A DNA stretch of 26,346 nucleotides from Bacillota bacterium (lineage in GTDB: Bacteria > Bacillota_I > Bacilli_A > RFN20 > CAG-826). The DNA lies in contig DNPJ01000143.1 of the NCBI GenBank assembly GCA_003501485.1, forward strand, positions 3,057 to 29,402. Direction: 5' to 3'. The position numbers and the translations under genes were made by a program. Positions 1 to 7,980 of the stretch are shown here, piece by piece (position 1 is the stretch's first letter; every line of letters begins with the position of its first letter). The notes below the pieces were generated by a model. It saw nothing but the letters and a program-made list of their open reading frames with translations. It did not search any database and was not told the origin of the DNA.

Positions 1-786
1 AGATTTTGGCATAAATTCTTATTCGACAAAGGATATGTGTTTACAAGCGAGCCATTCAAAAAATTGTTCCATCAAGGAATGATTTTAGGTGAAAATGGCG
101 AAAAGATGTCTAAATCACGCGGCAATGTTATCAATCCTGATGATATTGTTCGTGATTATGGTGCCGATTCGCTTCGCTTGTTTGAAATGTTCGCTGGACC
201 TCTTGAAGAAAGTTTTCCTTGGTCCACTCAAGGTATTGGTGGCGCTAGAAGATTCATTGAAAGAGTTTATCGTTTATACACAGATGAAGATTTTGTAAAA
301 AAGATTTCCAATGAGAATTCACACGAACTTGATTATGCATATAATGCAACAGTTAAAAAGGTTACATTTGACTTCGAAAATTTGCAAATTAATACTGCTA
401 TTTCACAAATGATGATTTATGTAAATGCGATGTATAAAGCTAATTCTTTATATAGACCATACATGGAAGGCTTTATAAAAATGTTTAGCTGCATATGTCC
501 ATTTGTTGGAGAAGAATTATTTGAAAAATTAACTGGCAAGACTTTAATAGATTATGAAAAATGGCCAATTTACAACGAGGCATTGTTAACCCTTGATACT
601 ATCAAAATTGCTATTTCAGTTAATGGAAAATTGCGTGCAACAGTCGAAGTTGACAAAAATATTTCTGATGAAGAACTTCAAAATAAAGCTTTGTCGCTAG
701 ATATTATTAAAAAACATATCGATGGCAAAACAATTAAAAGAATCATCGTTGTGAAAGGGAAAATTGTTAATATAGTTGCTATTTGA
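1..786 (+). CDS. leuS: Leucyl-tRNA synthetase, C-terminal part (5' end outside window)
   Basis: Class I aminoacyl-tRNA synthetase that charges tRNA-Leu in the cytoplasm. The frame is open to the left edge, so the gene begins before base 1; the GTG at 37 lies inside it and is not a start. The class I signature KMSKS is encoded at 103-117 (GENGEKMSKSRGNVINPDDI), followed by the helical anticodon-binding domain and the small C-terminal domain that contacts the tRNA (ISVNGKLRATVEVDKNISDE). About 261 residues are visible of a family usually near 800. It ends one base before the coaX start and looks co-transcribed with the genes downstream. Nothing in the visible part is broken. The assignment is firm because the KMSKS context and C-terminal domain are typical of bacterial LeuRS. 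Confidence 0.96.
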   Translation, partial: RFWHKFLFDKGYVFTSEPFKKLFHQGMILGENGEKMSKSRGNVINPDDIVRDYGADSLRLFEMFAGPLEESFPWSTQGIGGARRFIERVYRLYTDEDFVKKISNENSHELDYAYNATVKKVTFDFENLQINTAISQMMIYVNAMYKANSLYRPYMEGFIKMFSCICPFVGEELFEKLTGKTLIDYEKWPIYNEALLTLDTIKIAISVNGKLRATVEVDKNISDEELQNKALSLDIIKKHIDGKTIKRIIVVKGKIVNIVAI

Positions 787-787
787 T

Positions 788-1564
788 ATGAATAAATATG
801 TTCTTATAGTTGACTGTGGAAATACTAACACATCAATTGGTGTCTTTAAAGAAAACAAATTGTATTCAAGAATCGATATTCCTTCATCTATTGATGCGAT
901 TAATGGTTCACTTTCAAGAATGCTTAATTTTAAAAAGAAACTACTTTTAGATGATGAAGAATTGACCGGTGGACTGATCTCTAGTGTTGTTCCTTCGCTA
1001 AATAAAGCAATTATCACATTGCTTAAGGAAGCGTTTGGAAAAAGTATTCCTATAATGGATAATACATATTTCTTTGATATCAAAATGGATGTAAATAATC
1101 CTAATGAAGTAGGCGGCGACCTTTTAGCGGACGCTATAGCTGGAAAGAAATTATTTGATGCTCCAACGCTAATTATTGATTTAGGTACAATAACAAAATT
1201 GATTGTATTAGATAAAAATAAAAAATTTATTGGCACTTCATTCTTTCCAGGAGTTGAAACATGTTTAAAATCAATGAAAGAAAAGACAGCTCTTCTTCCT
1301 GAGATTTCTTTAAATAAAAGGCCAAAGAAATTCTTGGGCAATAATACCGTTGATGCTATGCAAAGCGGTTTATATTATGGAACACTTGGTCTTATCAAAT
1401 ATAGTTCGATAATGGTTGATGATATGTTTGAGGGAAAAGTTAACAAAATTCTAACCGGAGGGAATTCTATCTTATTTAAAAATGATGCAAATGAATTTAT
1501 TATTGATGAGAATCTAGTATTGAAAGGAATTTATCTAATTTATTTAGATAATATAGGTAAATAA
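788..1564 (+). CDS. coaX: Type III pantothenate kinase
   Basis: Predicted to phosphorylate pantothenate with ATP, the first step of coenzyme A synthesis, in the cytoplasm. The 258-residue product has the ASKHA-fold motifs of the type III family: an N-terminal phosphate loop (DCGNTNTSIGVF), a GGDLLADAIAG segment equivalent to the usual GADR motif with the catalytic Asp, DLGTITKLIVLD, and PGVETCLKSMKEKTALLP. The Arg of GADR is replaced by Leu, a mild divergence. I chose the ATG at 788, one base after the leuS stop, over a TTG at 776 inside leuS; the Shine-Dalgarno sequence is weak (AAAGGG near 755), so translation may be coupled to leuS. The last CoA enzyme, CoaE, is also in this window, fused to Fpg at 20597-21994. 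Confidence 0.9.
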   Translation: MNKYVLIVDCGNTNTSIGVFKENKLYSRIDIPSSIDAINGSLSRMLNFKKKLLLDDEELTGGLISSVVPSLNKAIITLLKEAFGKSIPIMDNTYFFDIKMDVNNPNEVGGDLLADAIAGKKLFDAPTLIIDLGTITKLIVLDKNKKFIGTSFFPGVETCLKSMKEKTALLPEISLNKRPKKFLGNNTVDAMQSGLYYGTLGLIKYSSIMVDDMFEGKVNKILTGGNSILFKNDANEFIIDENLVLKGIYLIYLDNIGK

Positions 1565-1565
1565 A

Positions 1566-2900
1566 ATGGATTATAAAAAATTAATGCAACAATATCAACA
1601 GGACATAATCTTAAGTCTTATTGATTTATTAAAAATACCATCAGTTTATGACGAAAAAACATCATGCAAAGAAATGCCTTTTGGCAAAAATGTCGATAAA
1701 GCATTGAAAAAAGTTGGTGAATTAGGCGAAAAGTTAGGTTTTAAAGTTGACTATTGCGATGGTTACGCCACAGAACTCACAATGGGTGAAGGCAAAAAAT
1801 TAATAGGCATATTTGCCCATACTGACGTTGTTCCTGCTATCGGAGAGTGGAATCATGATCCTTTTGATCCAATTATTAAAGACGAGAAATTATATGCTCG
1901 TGGTAGTAGCGACGATAAAGGGCCTTTTGTTGCGGCACTTTATGCCACAAAAGCTCTTTTTGATGCTAATTTATTAAAAGATACAAGAGTTAGAATCGTT
2001 GTTGGTGGAGATGAAGAACGCGGTTCTAAATGTCTTGATTATTATTTTCATAAACTTCATAAAGAAGCACCTACATATGGTTTTACACCTGATAGTGATT
2101 TTCCACTTATTTATGGCGAGAAAGGAATATGCGATTTTAATGCAAAAATTAGAATCGATGCACCTTTTATTCACAAAATGAACGGTGGTTTAGTTTCAAA
2201 CGCAGTTATTGATAAATTTGATGTATATATGGATAATGACAAAAAATTTGTCAAATATCTAAAAGAAAAAAATGTTAATTTTATAGATAATAATGATCAT
2301 TTAACATTTGTTGGAAAAGCAGTTCATGGAAGTACGCCGGAACTTGGCATAAATGCCGCTTTAATTGCTTTTAAAGAACTTGGTGATTTTTATAAAATTA
2401 ATGAATTGTCTCTTTTGGGCAATAAATTAATGGATACATCTGGAAAATCTTTTAACGGATATTCTTCATCAAAACTTCTCAAAGACACGACTTATTGTCT
2501 TGGAATAGCTAAGTATGAAAACGGTGTTTTAGATATGACAGTTAATTTTAGATACAATGAACTTGTCAAACCAGCAGAGTATATTTCAAATTTTGATGAA
2601 TTTTTTGGAACTAAATCGACGCACAAAGAACCTTCTCCTTATCTTCTGTATGACCCTAATTGTGATTTAGTAAAAACCCTCCTCAAAGCTTATAGAGAAG
2701 AAACTGATGATAATAGTGAACCACTTACAACGGGAGGAGGAACATACGCTAAACACGCTCCTAATACTGTTGCTTTTGGTGCATTATTTCCAGGAAGAAT
2801 TTCATCTATGCATGAGCCAAATGAATTTATGCCAGTTGAAGATATTTATTTAAGTGCAGTAATTTATGCACATGCGATAAAATTATTAGGTGATTTATGA
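1566..2900 (+). CDS. pepV: M20-family metallodipeptidase, PepV type
   Basis: Predicted cytoplasmic metal-dependent dipeptidase (Sapep/PepV branch of the M20 family) that hydrolyses dipeptides with an N-terminal L- or beta-residue. The 444-residue length fits the family. Metal-site motifs are visible in order: HTDVVPAIGEWNHDPFDP with the ligand His and catalytic Asp, GSSDDKGPFVAALYA with the bridging Asp, GGDEERGSKCLDYYF with the general-base Glu, TPDSDFPLIYGEKG with another ligand Asp, and a C-terminal GGGTYAKHAPNTVAFG with the last ligand His. The lid/dimerisation domain lies between them. It starts one base after the coaX stop and overlaps trmB by four bases (ATGA), so it sits inside an operon. 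Substrate range cannot be read from sequence. Confidence 0.93.
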   Translation: MDYKKLMQQYQQDIILSLIDLLKIPSVYDEKTSCKEMPFGKNVDKALKKVGELGEKLGFKVDYCDGYATELTMGEGKKLIGIFAHTDVVPAIGEWNHDPFDPIIKDEKLYARGSSDDKGPFVAALYATKALFDANLLKDTRVRIVVGGDEERGSKCLDYYFHKLHKEAPTYGFTPDSDFPLIYGEKGICDFNAKIRIDAPFIHKMNGGLVSNAVIDKFDVYMDNDKKFVKYLKEKNVNFIDNNDHLTFVGKAVHGSTPELGINAALIAFKELGDFYKINELSLLGNKLMDTSGKSFNGYSSSKLLKDTTYCLGIAKYENGVLDMTVNFRYNELVKPAEYISNFDEFFGTKSTHKEPSPYLLYDPNCDLVKTLLKAYREETDDNSEPLTTGGGTYAKHAPNTVAFGALFPGRISSMHEPNEFMPVEDIYLSAVIYAHAIKLLGDL

Positions 2901-3517
2901 GAACAAAGTTTAAACAATGGGCAGTTGATTATCTAAAAAATAATCATCCAATAGTTATTGATAAAATTGATTTAGTTAACGAATTTTATAAGAAGCCGTT
3001 ATTTATGGAAATTGGTTCGGGAAAAGGTGATTTCATTTTGCGCTTTTCTCAAATGCATCCAGAATATAGCTTTTTAGCGGTTGAAAAAGTTGAAACAGTT
3101 GCTGGCATGATGGCTAAAAAATTGACTGATGCTGAAATTAAAAATGTATTAGTATTTCCATTTGATACAAAAATTTTGTTTGATCAAATACCAGACAATT
3201 ATGTTGACGGTATATTCTTAAATTTTGTTGATCCATGGCCAAAGAAAAAACACGCAAAAAGAAGACTAACTTTCATAACATTTTTAAATGAATACTATCG
3301 AATGCTTAAAAATGGGGCTTATTTATATTTCAAAAGCGACAATGATTCGTTGTATGAGTTCACTTTAGAAGAAATTAAACAATCGAAATTTGAATTAGTA
3401 AGTTATGAAGATAATTATGACTTTGATGAAAATAATGACGCTATGACAGAATATGAAAGGAAATTTCGTGAATTAAATCACCCAATTCATCGAATTATTT
3501 TAAAGAAAAATGCCTAA
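2897..3517 (+). CDS. trmB: tRNA (guanine-N7)-methyltransferase
   Basis: SAM-dependent enzyme that makes m7G46 in the variable loop of tRNAs. The 206-residue protein has the SAM-binding motif FMEIGSGKGDF near residues 36-46 and the TrmB hallmark NFVDPWPKKKHAKRRL, followed by FLNEYYRMLKNGAYLYFKSD, all typical of the bacterial single-chain enzyme. Its start overlaps the pepV stop by four bases, and its end overlaps the next small gene by eight bases, implying translational coupling. In Bacillus subtilis trmB (ytmQ) lies close to ytpR; the next gene here is a YtpR N-terminal domain, so the neighbourhood is conserved. Full-length and intact. Confidence 0.96.
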   Translation: MRTKFKQWAVDYLKNNHPIVIDKIDLVNEFYKKPLFMEIGSGKGDFILRFSQMHPEYSFLAVEKVETVAGMMAKKLTDAEIKNVLVFPFDTKILFDQIPDNYVDGIFLNFVDPWPKKKHAKRRLTFITFLNEYYRMLKNGAYLYFKSDNDSLYEFTLEEIKQSKFELVSYEDNYDFDENNDAMTEYERKFRELNHPIHRIILKKNA

Positions 3518-3776
3518 GATTTATTACAACAGACAAGCGGTTGGCGATGTATTATTGATAATTTACGATGACGCTACTATTCCAAATAAAATCATTAATA
3601 ATGATAATGTAACTGCTCTTTATAAAGATGGTGTCTTAATCGGCGTTAATATATTCGACTTTTCAAAAATTGTGCGCATATTTCATAATGGAGAAATCAT
3701 TGAACCGACGTCTGAATTTGTAAAAATAATTAATCACATTTTAATTAACGCTAACATAAAGCCTTTGGAGGAATGA
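3510..3776 (+). CDS. Stand-alone DUF4479 protein (N-terminal domain of YtpR)
   Basis: An 88-residue protein whose sequence (YNRQAVGDVLLIIYDD, then GVLIGVNIFDFSKI, then PTSEFVKIINHIL) resembles the N-terminal domain of B. subtilis YtpR from memory (YNREGIGDVL; GFNLF; SKVNEIL). YtpR continues into an EMAPII-like tRNA-binding OB domain of roughly 110 residues. Here the protein stops just before the next gene, and the bases downstream encode nicotinate phosphoribosyltransferase, so there is no frameshifted remainder. The start overlaps trmB by eight bases with only an A-rich, weak ribosome binding site, suggesting coupling. Function is unknown; the context with trmB hints at tRNA biology, but the piece known to bind tRNA is absent. 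The domain assignment is by eye and moderately sure. Confidence 0.75.
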   Translation: MPKIYYNRQAVGDVLLIIYDDATIPNKIINNDNVTALYKDGVLIGVNIFDFSKIVRIFHNGEIIEPTSEFVKIINHILINANIKPLEE

Positions 3777-3781
3777 TAACT

Positions 3782-4882
3782 ATGGAACTAGAAATCAAAT
3801 TAAAAGAGGCAGGAAAAATTTCTCGTCTTACAAACAAAACATTCAATTTTGATCCTAGATTAAAGGACGGTTTTTTTGCTGCGAATTATTTTATTAAAAG
3901 TAGAAAGATTGTTGAAAAATGCATGCCAAATCATATTGTTACGATGCAATGGTTTCAAAGAACCGATGATGCAATGGCGTGTGGAATAGATGAAGCAATT
4001 GCATTGGTTCATACTTTTGCTGTTCATCCAGAATCATTATGTATCGAAGCGTTAAATGATGGAGATTTGATTAACGCAAATGAACCTGTTCTTAAAGTGA
4101 CAGGAAAATATGAATATTTTGGCTTCCTTGAAAGCATGATAGATGGAATTCTTGCTAGAAGAAGCTCGGTTGCCACTAATGTTTATAGAGTTGTAAGAGA
4201 ACTTAAAGGAAAAGATATTTTTTCAATGGCTGATAGACAAGATGAGTACAATACTCAAATTGGTGATGGTTATGCTACTTATGTAGCTGGTATTAAAAAA
4301 GTATCTACTGATGCTCAAGGGTTATGGTGGGGCGGAAAAGGAATGGGGACAATGCCTCATGCTTTAATTCAGATTTGTGGTGGAGATATTTGCAAAGCAA
4401 GCGATATTTATCATGAAACTTTTCCTAATGAACCAGTTACGGCTTTAATTGATTACCACAATAACGTCGTGCATGATTCGCTAATGCTTGCAAAGCATCT
4501 TGGACATAATTTAAAAGCGGTTCGTGTTGATACATCAAAAGCTCTTATTGATCATTATTTTGATGGCAAAGATACAAGTAGTTTTGATCCTCATGGTGTT
4601 TGCAAAGAATTGATTTTTGCACTAAGAGAGGAACTCGATAAAAACGGCTTTGATTACGTAAAAATTATAGTTTCATCGTCATTCAACAAAGACAAAATCA
4701 AAGAATGGGTGAGATTAAATGTTCCAGTTGATACTTATGGTGTAGGCACATCGTTTGTGAATAACATGACCGTTGGGTTTACAGGTGATCTTGTTATGCT
4801 TGATGGAAAAGATCAAGCAAAAGAAGGGCGAAGAAACATTCCTTCTAATAGATTAAAAAAGGTTCCTTATCCAATTTATTAA
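3782..4882 (+). CDS. pncB: Nicotinate phosphoribosyltransferase
   Basis: Predicted to join nicotinate to PRPP with ATP hydrolysis, giving nicotinate mononucleotide for NAD salvage. The 366-residue protein is the shorter form of the family. Visible motifs include the N-terminal NFDPRLKDGFFAANYFIKS, TMQWFQRTDDAMACGIDEA, the central GKGMGTMPHAL with a His at the expected place of the phosphorylated residue, ALIDYHNNVVHDSL, RVDTSKALIDHYF, and the phosphate-loop end NVPVDTYGVGTSFVNN. I chose the ATG at 3782, which follows GGAGGA (3767-3772) by nine bases; the in-frame ATG at 3773 touches that site with no spacing. It is the last gene of the leading operon, about 20 bases before the promoter of the next gene, with no hairpin terminator that I can see. 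Confidence 0.9.
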   Translation: MELEIKLKEAGKISRLTNKTFNFDPRLKDGFFAANYFIKSRKIVEKCMPNHIVTMQWFQRTDDAMACGIDEAIALVHTFAVHPESLCIEALNDGDLINANEPVLKVTGKYEYFGFLESMIDGILARRSSVATNVYRVVRELKGKDIFSMADRQDEYNTQIGDGYATYVAGIKKVSTDAQGLWWGGKGMGTMPHALIQICGGDICKASDIYHETFPNEPVTALIDYHNNVVHDSLMLAKHLGHNLKAVRVDTSKALIDHYFDGKDTSSFDPHGVCKELIFALREELDKNGFDYVKIIVSSSFNKDKIKEWVRLNVPVDTYGVGTSFVNNMTVGFTGDLVMLDGKDQAKEGRRNIPSNRLKKVPYPIY

Positions 4883-4902
4883 TATAAGAATGTAAATGCT
4901 GA

Positions 4903-4931
4903 TTGTATATGAAAAAATTTTCATTTATAAT
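4903..4931 (+). promoter_or_regulatory. Promoter of the ccpA-like-tyrS operon
   Basis: TTGTAT at 4903-4908 and TATAAT at 4926-4931 are separated by 17 bases, a near-ideal SigA arrangement. The start codon at 4962 leaves a leader of about 24 bases with the ribosome binding site AGAGAGG at 4946-4952. There is room for no other regulatory RNA. Confidence 0.75.
4909..4924 (+). promoter_or_regulatory. Candidate LacI-family operator inside the promoter spacer
   Basis: ATGAAAA at 4909-4915 and TTTTCAT at 4918-4924 form a 7-bp inverted repeat with a two-base centre, nearly filling the -35/-10 spacer. Its core matches the cre consensus TGWAANCGNTNWCA at every specified position except the central CG, which is AA here. 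A second half-site, TGAAAGCG, begins at 4931 at the end of the -10. The position in the promoter of a LacI-family gene suggests autoregulation; the missing CG keeps this tentative. Confidence 0.4.
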
Positions 4932-4961
4932 GAAAGCGAAAAAGAAGAGAGGTAAATTTAC

Positions 4962-5963
4962 ATGGATTATCTAAAAGATCGCGTTACAATTTATGAAGTC
5001 GCAAAAGCTAGTGGCGTTTCTTTAGCTACGGTAAGTAGAGTAATTAATAAGCAAAGTAATGTTACCCCAGAAACAAGAGCTAAAGTAGAAGCAACAATTG
5101 CTCGTTTAGGATATAAACCAAGTGGACTTGCACAAGCACTTGCAACAAATAAATCAACAAATATTGGTGTTGTTATTCCATCAGCCAATTACGTATATAT
5201 TTCAAACATGCTTAATGGTATCACTGAAGTTGCAAAAGAAAAAGGCTTTACGTTGTCACTTTTTGTAACAGCACATTCTCGTGAAGATGCATTGAGAATG
5301 CTTGAAAAAGTTATTACAAGCCACGTTGATGGCGCAATTATTTTTGATGATGAACTCGATGAAGAAGATGTTGCAAAATTATCTTCATATCGCGTTCCTT
5401 GTATTGTAATCAATAACAAAGTTGAAGGCGACAATGCCGGATGCATTGTGTTTGGTTATGAACATAATCTAAGACATATTCTTGAACATCATTTCGAAAA
5501 AGAAGATAATAAACTTCCTATATTCTTACATGTTCATAATTGTGGTCGCCTTCTCGCTCGTACTGAAAAAGCTTTTATTAGAGCTTGTAATGAGGCAAAC
5601 AAAGAATATCACATTATGAATGTTGATGATTCTTATACAAGAACATATCAAGATTTTAAAGATTATTTCGCAAATCACAAAGAAGGATATTTCATTGCTT
5701 ATCGTGATTCAATTGCAGCAGCGGTCGCAAATGCTGCGACGGATTCAGGATTAAGAATTCCTGAAGATGTTGAAGTGCTATCACTTATTGGAACAAAATA
5801 CGCAAATATTGTTCGCCCTACATTATCTAGCATGAATATCGATATGCAAGAAGTTGGGAAGCGCGCCATGTATATGTTGATTGATTTATCTAATAACGAA
5901 CTTGAACAAAAAACATATCGTTTTGAATCGACATATATTAAACGCAATTCGACAAAGGAGTAA
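4962..5963 (+). CDS. LacI-family transcriptional regulator, CcpA-like
   Basis: A 333-residue DNA-binding regulator. The N-terminal helix-turn-helix (VTIYEVAKASGVSLATVSRV, about residues 8-27) and hinge helix (GYKPSGLAQALA) are very close to CcpA, including the hinge Leu that inserts at the operator centre, and the next segment NIGVVIPSANYVYISNM starts the periplasmic-binding-protein-like core. Placement directly before tyrS recalls ccpA of Bacillus, which lies some genes from tyrS. However, the core is divergent: where CcpA has MYDIGAVAMRLLTK with the HPr-contacting Tyr and Arg, this protein reads MQEVGKRAMYMLID, so both signature residues appear replaced. It may sense a sugar or respond to HPr differently. 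The ATG at 4962 has AGAGAGG nine bases upstream. tyrS follows two bases after the stop. Confidence 0.85.
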   Translation: MDYLKDRVTIYEVAKASGVSLATVSRVINKQSNVTPETRAKVEATIARLGYKPSGLAQALATNKSTNIGVVIPSANYVYISNMLNGITEVAKEKGFTLSLFVTAHSREDALRMLEKVITSHVDGAIIFDDELDEEDVAKLSSYRVPCIVINNKVEGDNAGCIVFGYEHNLRHILEHHFEKEDNKLPIFLHVHNCGRLLARTEKAFIRACNEANKEYHIMNVDDSYTRTYQDFKDYFANHKEGYFIAYRDSIAAAVANAATDSGLRIPEDVEVLSLIGTKYANIVRPTLSSMNIDMQEVGKRAMYMLIDLSNNELEQKTYRFESTYIKRNSTKE

Positions 5964-5965
5964 AA

Positions 5966-7219
5966 ATGATTAATATAATAGATGAATTAAAATATAGAGG
6001 ACTTATCAAAGATTTTTCTAATGAAGAAGAAGTCAGAAAACTTCTCGATGAACCTCAAACAATTTATTGTGGATTCGATCCTTCTGCATCTTCAATGCAT
6101 TTAGGAAATTTTGTAATGATTTCAATGCTTATGCGACTTCAAAGAGCAGGTCATAGAATTATTGCTCTTGTCGGTGGTGGCACAGGCATGATCGGTGATC
6201 CAAGTGGAAAATCAAAAGAAAGAAATTTGCTTAATGCTGATTCAGTAGGAAAAAATACTGCAGCAATTAAAGAACAACTCGAAAGATTTATTGATTTAAC
6301 ACATCCGGAAAAAGGTATGATTGTTAATAATTATGATTGGTTAAGCAAGCTTAATTTACTTGATTATTTAAGAGATTATGGAAAATATTTTCCAATCAAT
6401 TATATGCTTTCTAAAGATATAGTCGCATCGAGACTTCAAAGCGGAATTTCTTATACAGAATTTTCTTATACAATACTTCAATCAATTGATTTCTTACATT
6501 TATTTTTGAATGAAAATTGTAAAATTCAAATCGGTGGAGGAGATCAGTGGGGAAATTTGACAAGTGGTCTTGAGTTAATTAGAAAAACACAAGGCGTTGA
6601 CACAAAAGCCGGTTGTTTTACTGTTCCACTTCTTTTAGATAGCCAAGGAAAGAAATTTGGCAAGTCCGAAGGTGGTGCTTTATATCTTGACCCAAAATTA
6701 GTATCTCCATATAAGCTTTATCAATTCCTATTTAATAGTGGAGATGATGACGCTGCTAGATATTTGAAGATTTTTAGTTTTAAATCAATCGAAGAGATTG
6801 AGTCTATTATAAAAGATCACTACGAACATTTAGGTCAAAGAATTGCTCAAAAGGCATTGGCGTATGAAGTTACTTCAATTATTCATGGCGAAGATAAAGC
6901 AAAAGAAGCAGTTAATATGTCAAGCGCACTATTTTCTGGTGACATTAAATCGTTAAGTAAAGAAAATATCATTGAATTACTTGGTAACATGGAAGTAAAT
7001 GTCAGCGAAGGACTTCTTCTCGAAGATCTTTTAATAGCAATAAAAGCCGCATCTAGCAAACGTGAAGCTCGTGAATTTATTAAAGGGAATTCTGTTTCTA
7101 TCAACGGTGATAAGGTTAATGATTTAGAAAAACATATCACTAAAGAAGATGCTCTATTTAACGAATTTGTTATCGTTAAACGTGGAAAGAAAAATTATTA
7201 TTTAGTTAAATTTAATTAA
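5966..7219 (+). CDS. tyrS: Tyrosyl-tRNA synthetase
   Basis: Class I synthetase charging tRNA-Tyr, active as a homodimer. The 417 residues carry the HIGH-type motif HLGN (residues 45-48 in DPSASSMHLGNFV), the tyrosine-site segments YTEFSYTILQSIDFLHLF and GGGDQWGNLTSG, the KMSKS equivalent KFGKSEGG near residue 230, and a C-terminal S4 RNA-binding domain (AIKAASSKREAREFIKGNSV). An AAGGAG lies six bases before the ATG. The gene follows the regulator by two bases, so it is transcribed from the promoter at 4903 rather than from a Tyr T-box, which I do not see; the lipoprotein gene begins one base after its stop. Confidence 0.97.
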   Translation: MINIIDELKYRGLIKDFSNEEEVRKLLDEPQTIYCGFDPSASSMHLGNFVMISMLMRLQRAGHRIIALVGGGTGMIGDPSGKSKERNLLNADSVGKNTAAIKEQLERFIDLTHPEKGMIVNNYDWLSKLNLLDYLRDYGKYFPINYMLSKDIVASRLQSGISYTEFSYTILQSIDFLHLFLNENCKIQIGGGDQWGNLTSGLELIRKTQGVDTKAGCFTVPLLLDSQGKKFGKSEGGALYLDPKLVSPYKLYQFLFNSGDDDAARYLKIFSFKSIEEIESIIKDHYEHLGQRIAQKALAYEVTSIIHGEDKAKEAVNMSSALFSGDIKSLSKENIIELLGNMEVNVSEGLLLEDLLIAIKAASSKREAREFIKGNSVSINGDKVNDLEKHITKEDALFNEFVIVKRGKKNYYLVKFN

Positions 7220-7220
7220 A

Positions 7221-7925
7221 ATGAATAAGAAACATTTATTATCATCGTTATTTATCATCCCGTTAGTGGCATCTTGCCATGGTGTTTTAGTAACCAGTCA
7301 AGACGCAAGGAAAACTTTAAACAACATTACGGAATCTTTAAAAGAATCGCCTAATGTTTACGAAAAATTCACTTATAAATATGATAATTGTGATGGAGAA
7401 AACAATTATTTTAATAAAAAAGTCATTTATGATAAAAATGCTATGTTTTTTTATTCATATAAAATAAGCCATCTTCATCTTGAAGAGCATTGGTACTATG
7501 TTAAAAATAATGGTGAAAAGAACTACATTTTCAAAGGACAAAGATATGATGGAGCAGTTGACCAAAATAATTTCCCTGCTGTTGATTATGAATGGAACGA
7601 ATATAGTGATGAAAAATGGAATAATATTATAGTTGAAATCACTTCAGAAATTAATTCATTGCTTGATTATTCTCTTGAAAGAATTGAAAAAGTTATTAAT
7701 TATTATGAAGTTGTTGATACTGATGGAATTGTTTTTACTTCATTCAACGATAAAAGCGTATGTGCTGAAGGAGATTTTGGTAATCAAACAGTCTTATATC
7801 GCGTTGACGATTTAATGCTTAAGGAAATTAATCATACGATTAGTGAAGATAAATATACAAAATTTTCTTGTAATTATGAAAGAGCAACGGTGACATATTT
7901 AAATATTGATATTCCTTCAAATTAA
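7221..7925 (+). CDS. Predicted lipoprotein of unknown function
   Basis: I do not recognise this family. The 234-residue product begins MNKKHLLSSLFIIPLVASCH: a short positive N-terminus, a hydrophobic stretch and a lipobox VASC with the lipidated Cys at residue 19, so it should be exported by Sec, lipidated and anchored on the outer face of the membrane. The remainder is polar and rich in Asp, Glu, Asn, Tyr and Lys with no further membrane segment, and reads as an alternating-strand domain (for example GAVDQNNFPAVDYEWNEYSD) as in many small Firmicute lipoproteins that measure or bind something outside the cell. Three more Cys are present. It starts one base after tyrS with no ribosome binding site of its own, so translation is probably coupled. 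The terminator at 7941 closes the operon. Confidence 0.8.
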   Translation: MNKKHLLSSLFIIPLVASCHGVLVTSQDARKTLNNITESLKESPNVYEKFTYKYDNCDGENNYFNKKVIYDKNAMFFYSYKISHLHLEEHWYYVKNNGEKNYIFKGQRYDGAVDQNNFPAVDYEWNEYSDEKWNNIIVEITSEINSLLDYSLERIEKVINYYEVVDTDGIVFTSFNDKSVCAEGDFGNQTVLYRVDDLMLKEINHTISEDKYTKFSCNYERATVTYLNIDIPSN

Positions 7926-7940
7926 AAAATATAAATAAAA

Positions 7941-7967
7941 AAAGAGTGGCAGTTGATGCCACTCTTT
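7941..7967. terminator. Bidirectional terminator between the lipoprotein gene and rpsD
   Basis: AAAGAGTGGCA at 7941-7951 pairs perfectly with TGCCACTCTTT at 7957-7967 around a five-base loop. On the minus strand the hairpin runs into TTTTTTT-rich sequence, a strong terminator for rpsD; on the plus strand the tail is shorter (TAATTT) but should also stop the tyrS operon. Confidence 0.9.
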
Positions 7968-7980
7968 AATTTGCTCATTA

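Noticed and set aside
37..786. A GTG at 37 as the start of a short separate gene
   Set aside because: The frame is open to base 1 and reads continuous LeuRS sequence upstream of it; it is the 3' part of leuS.
697..1341. A 214-codon minus-strand open frame opposite coaX
   Set aside because: It is antisense to a clear pantothenate kinase gene, has biased low-complexity composition and no recognisable motif.
3773..3790. ATG 3773 as the start of the nicotinate phosphoribosyltransferase gene
   Set aside because: It directly abuts the GGAGGA ribosome binding site; ATG 3782 has a normal nine-base spacing.
3510..3900. A frameshift splitting a full YtpR
   Set aside because: All frames after 3776 were considered: the sequence immediately encodes nicotinate phosphoribosyltransferase, with no tRNA-binding domain remnant.
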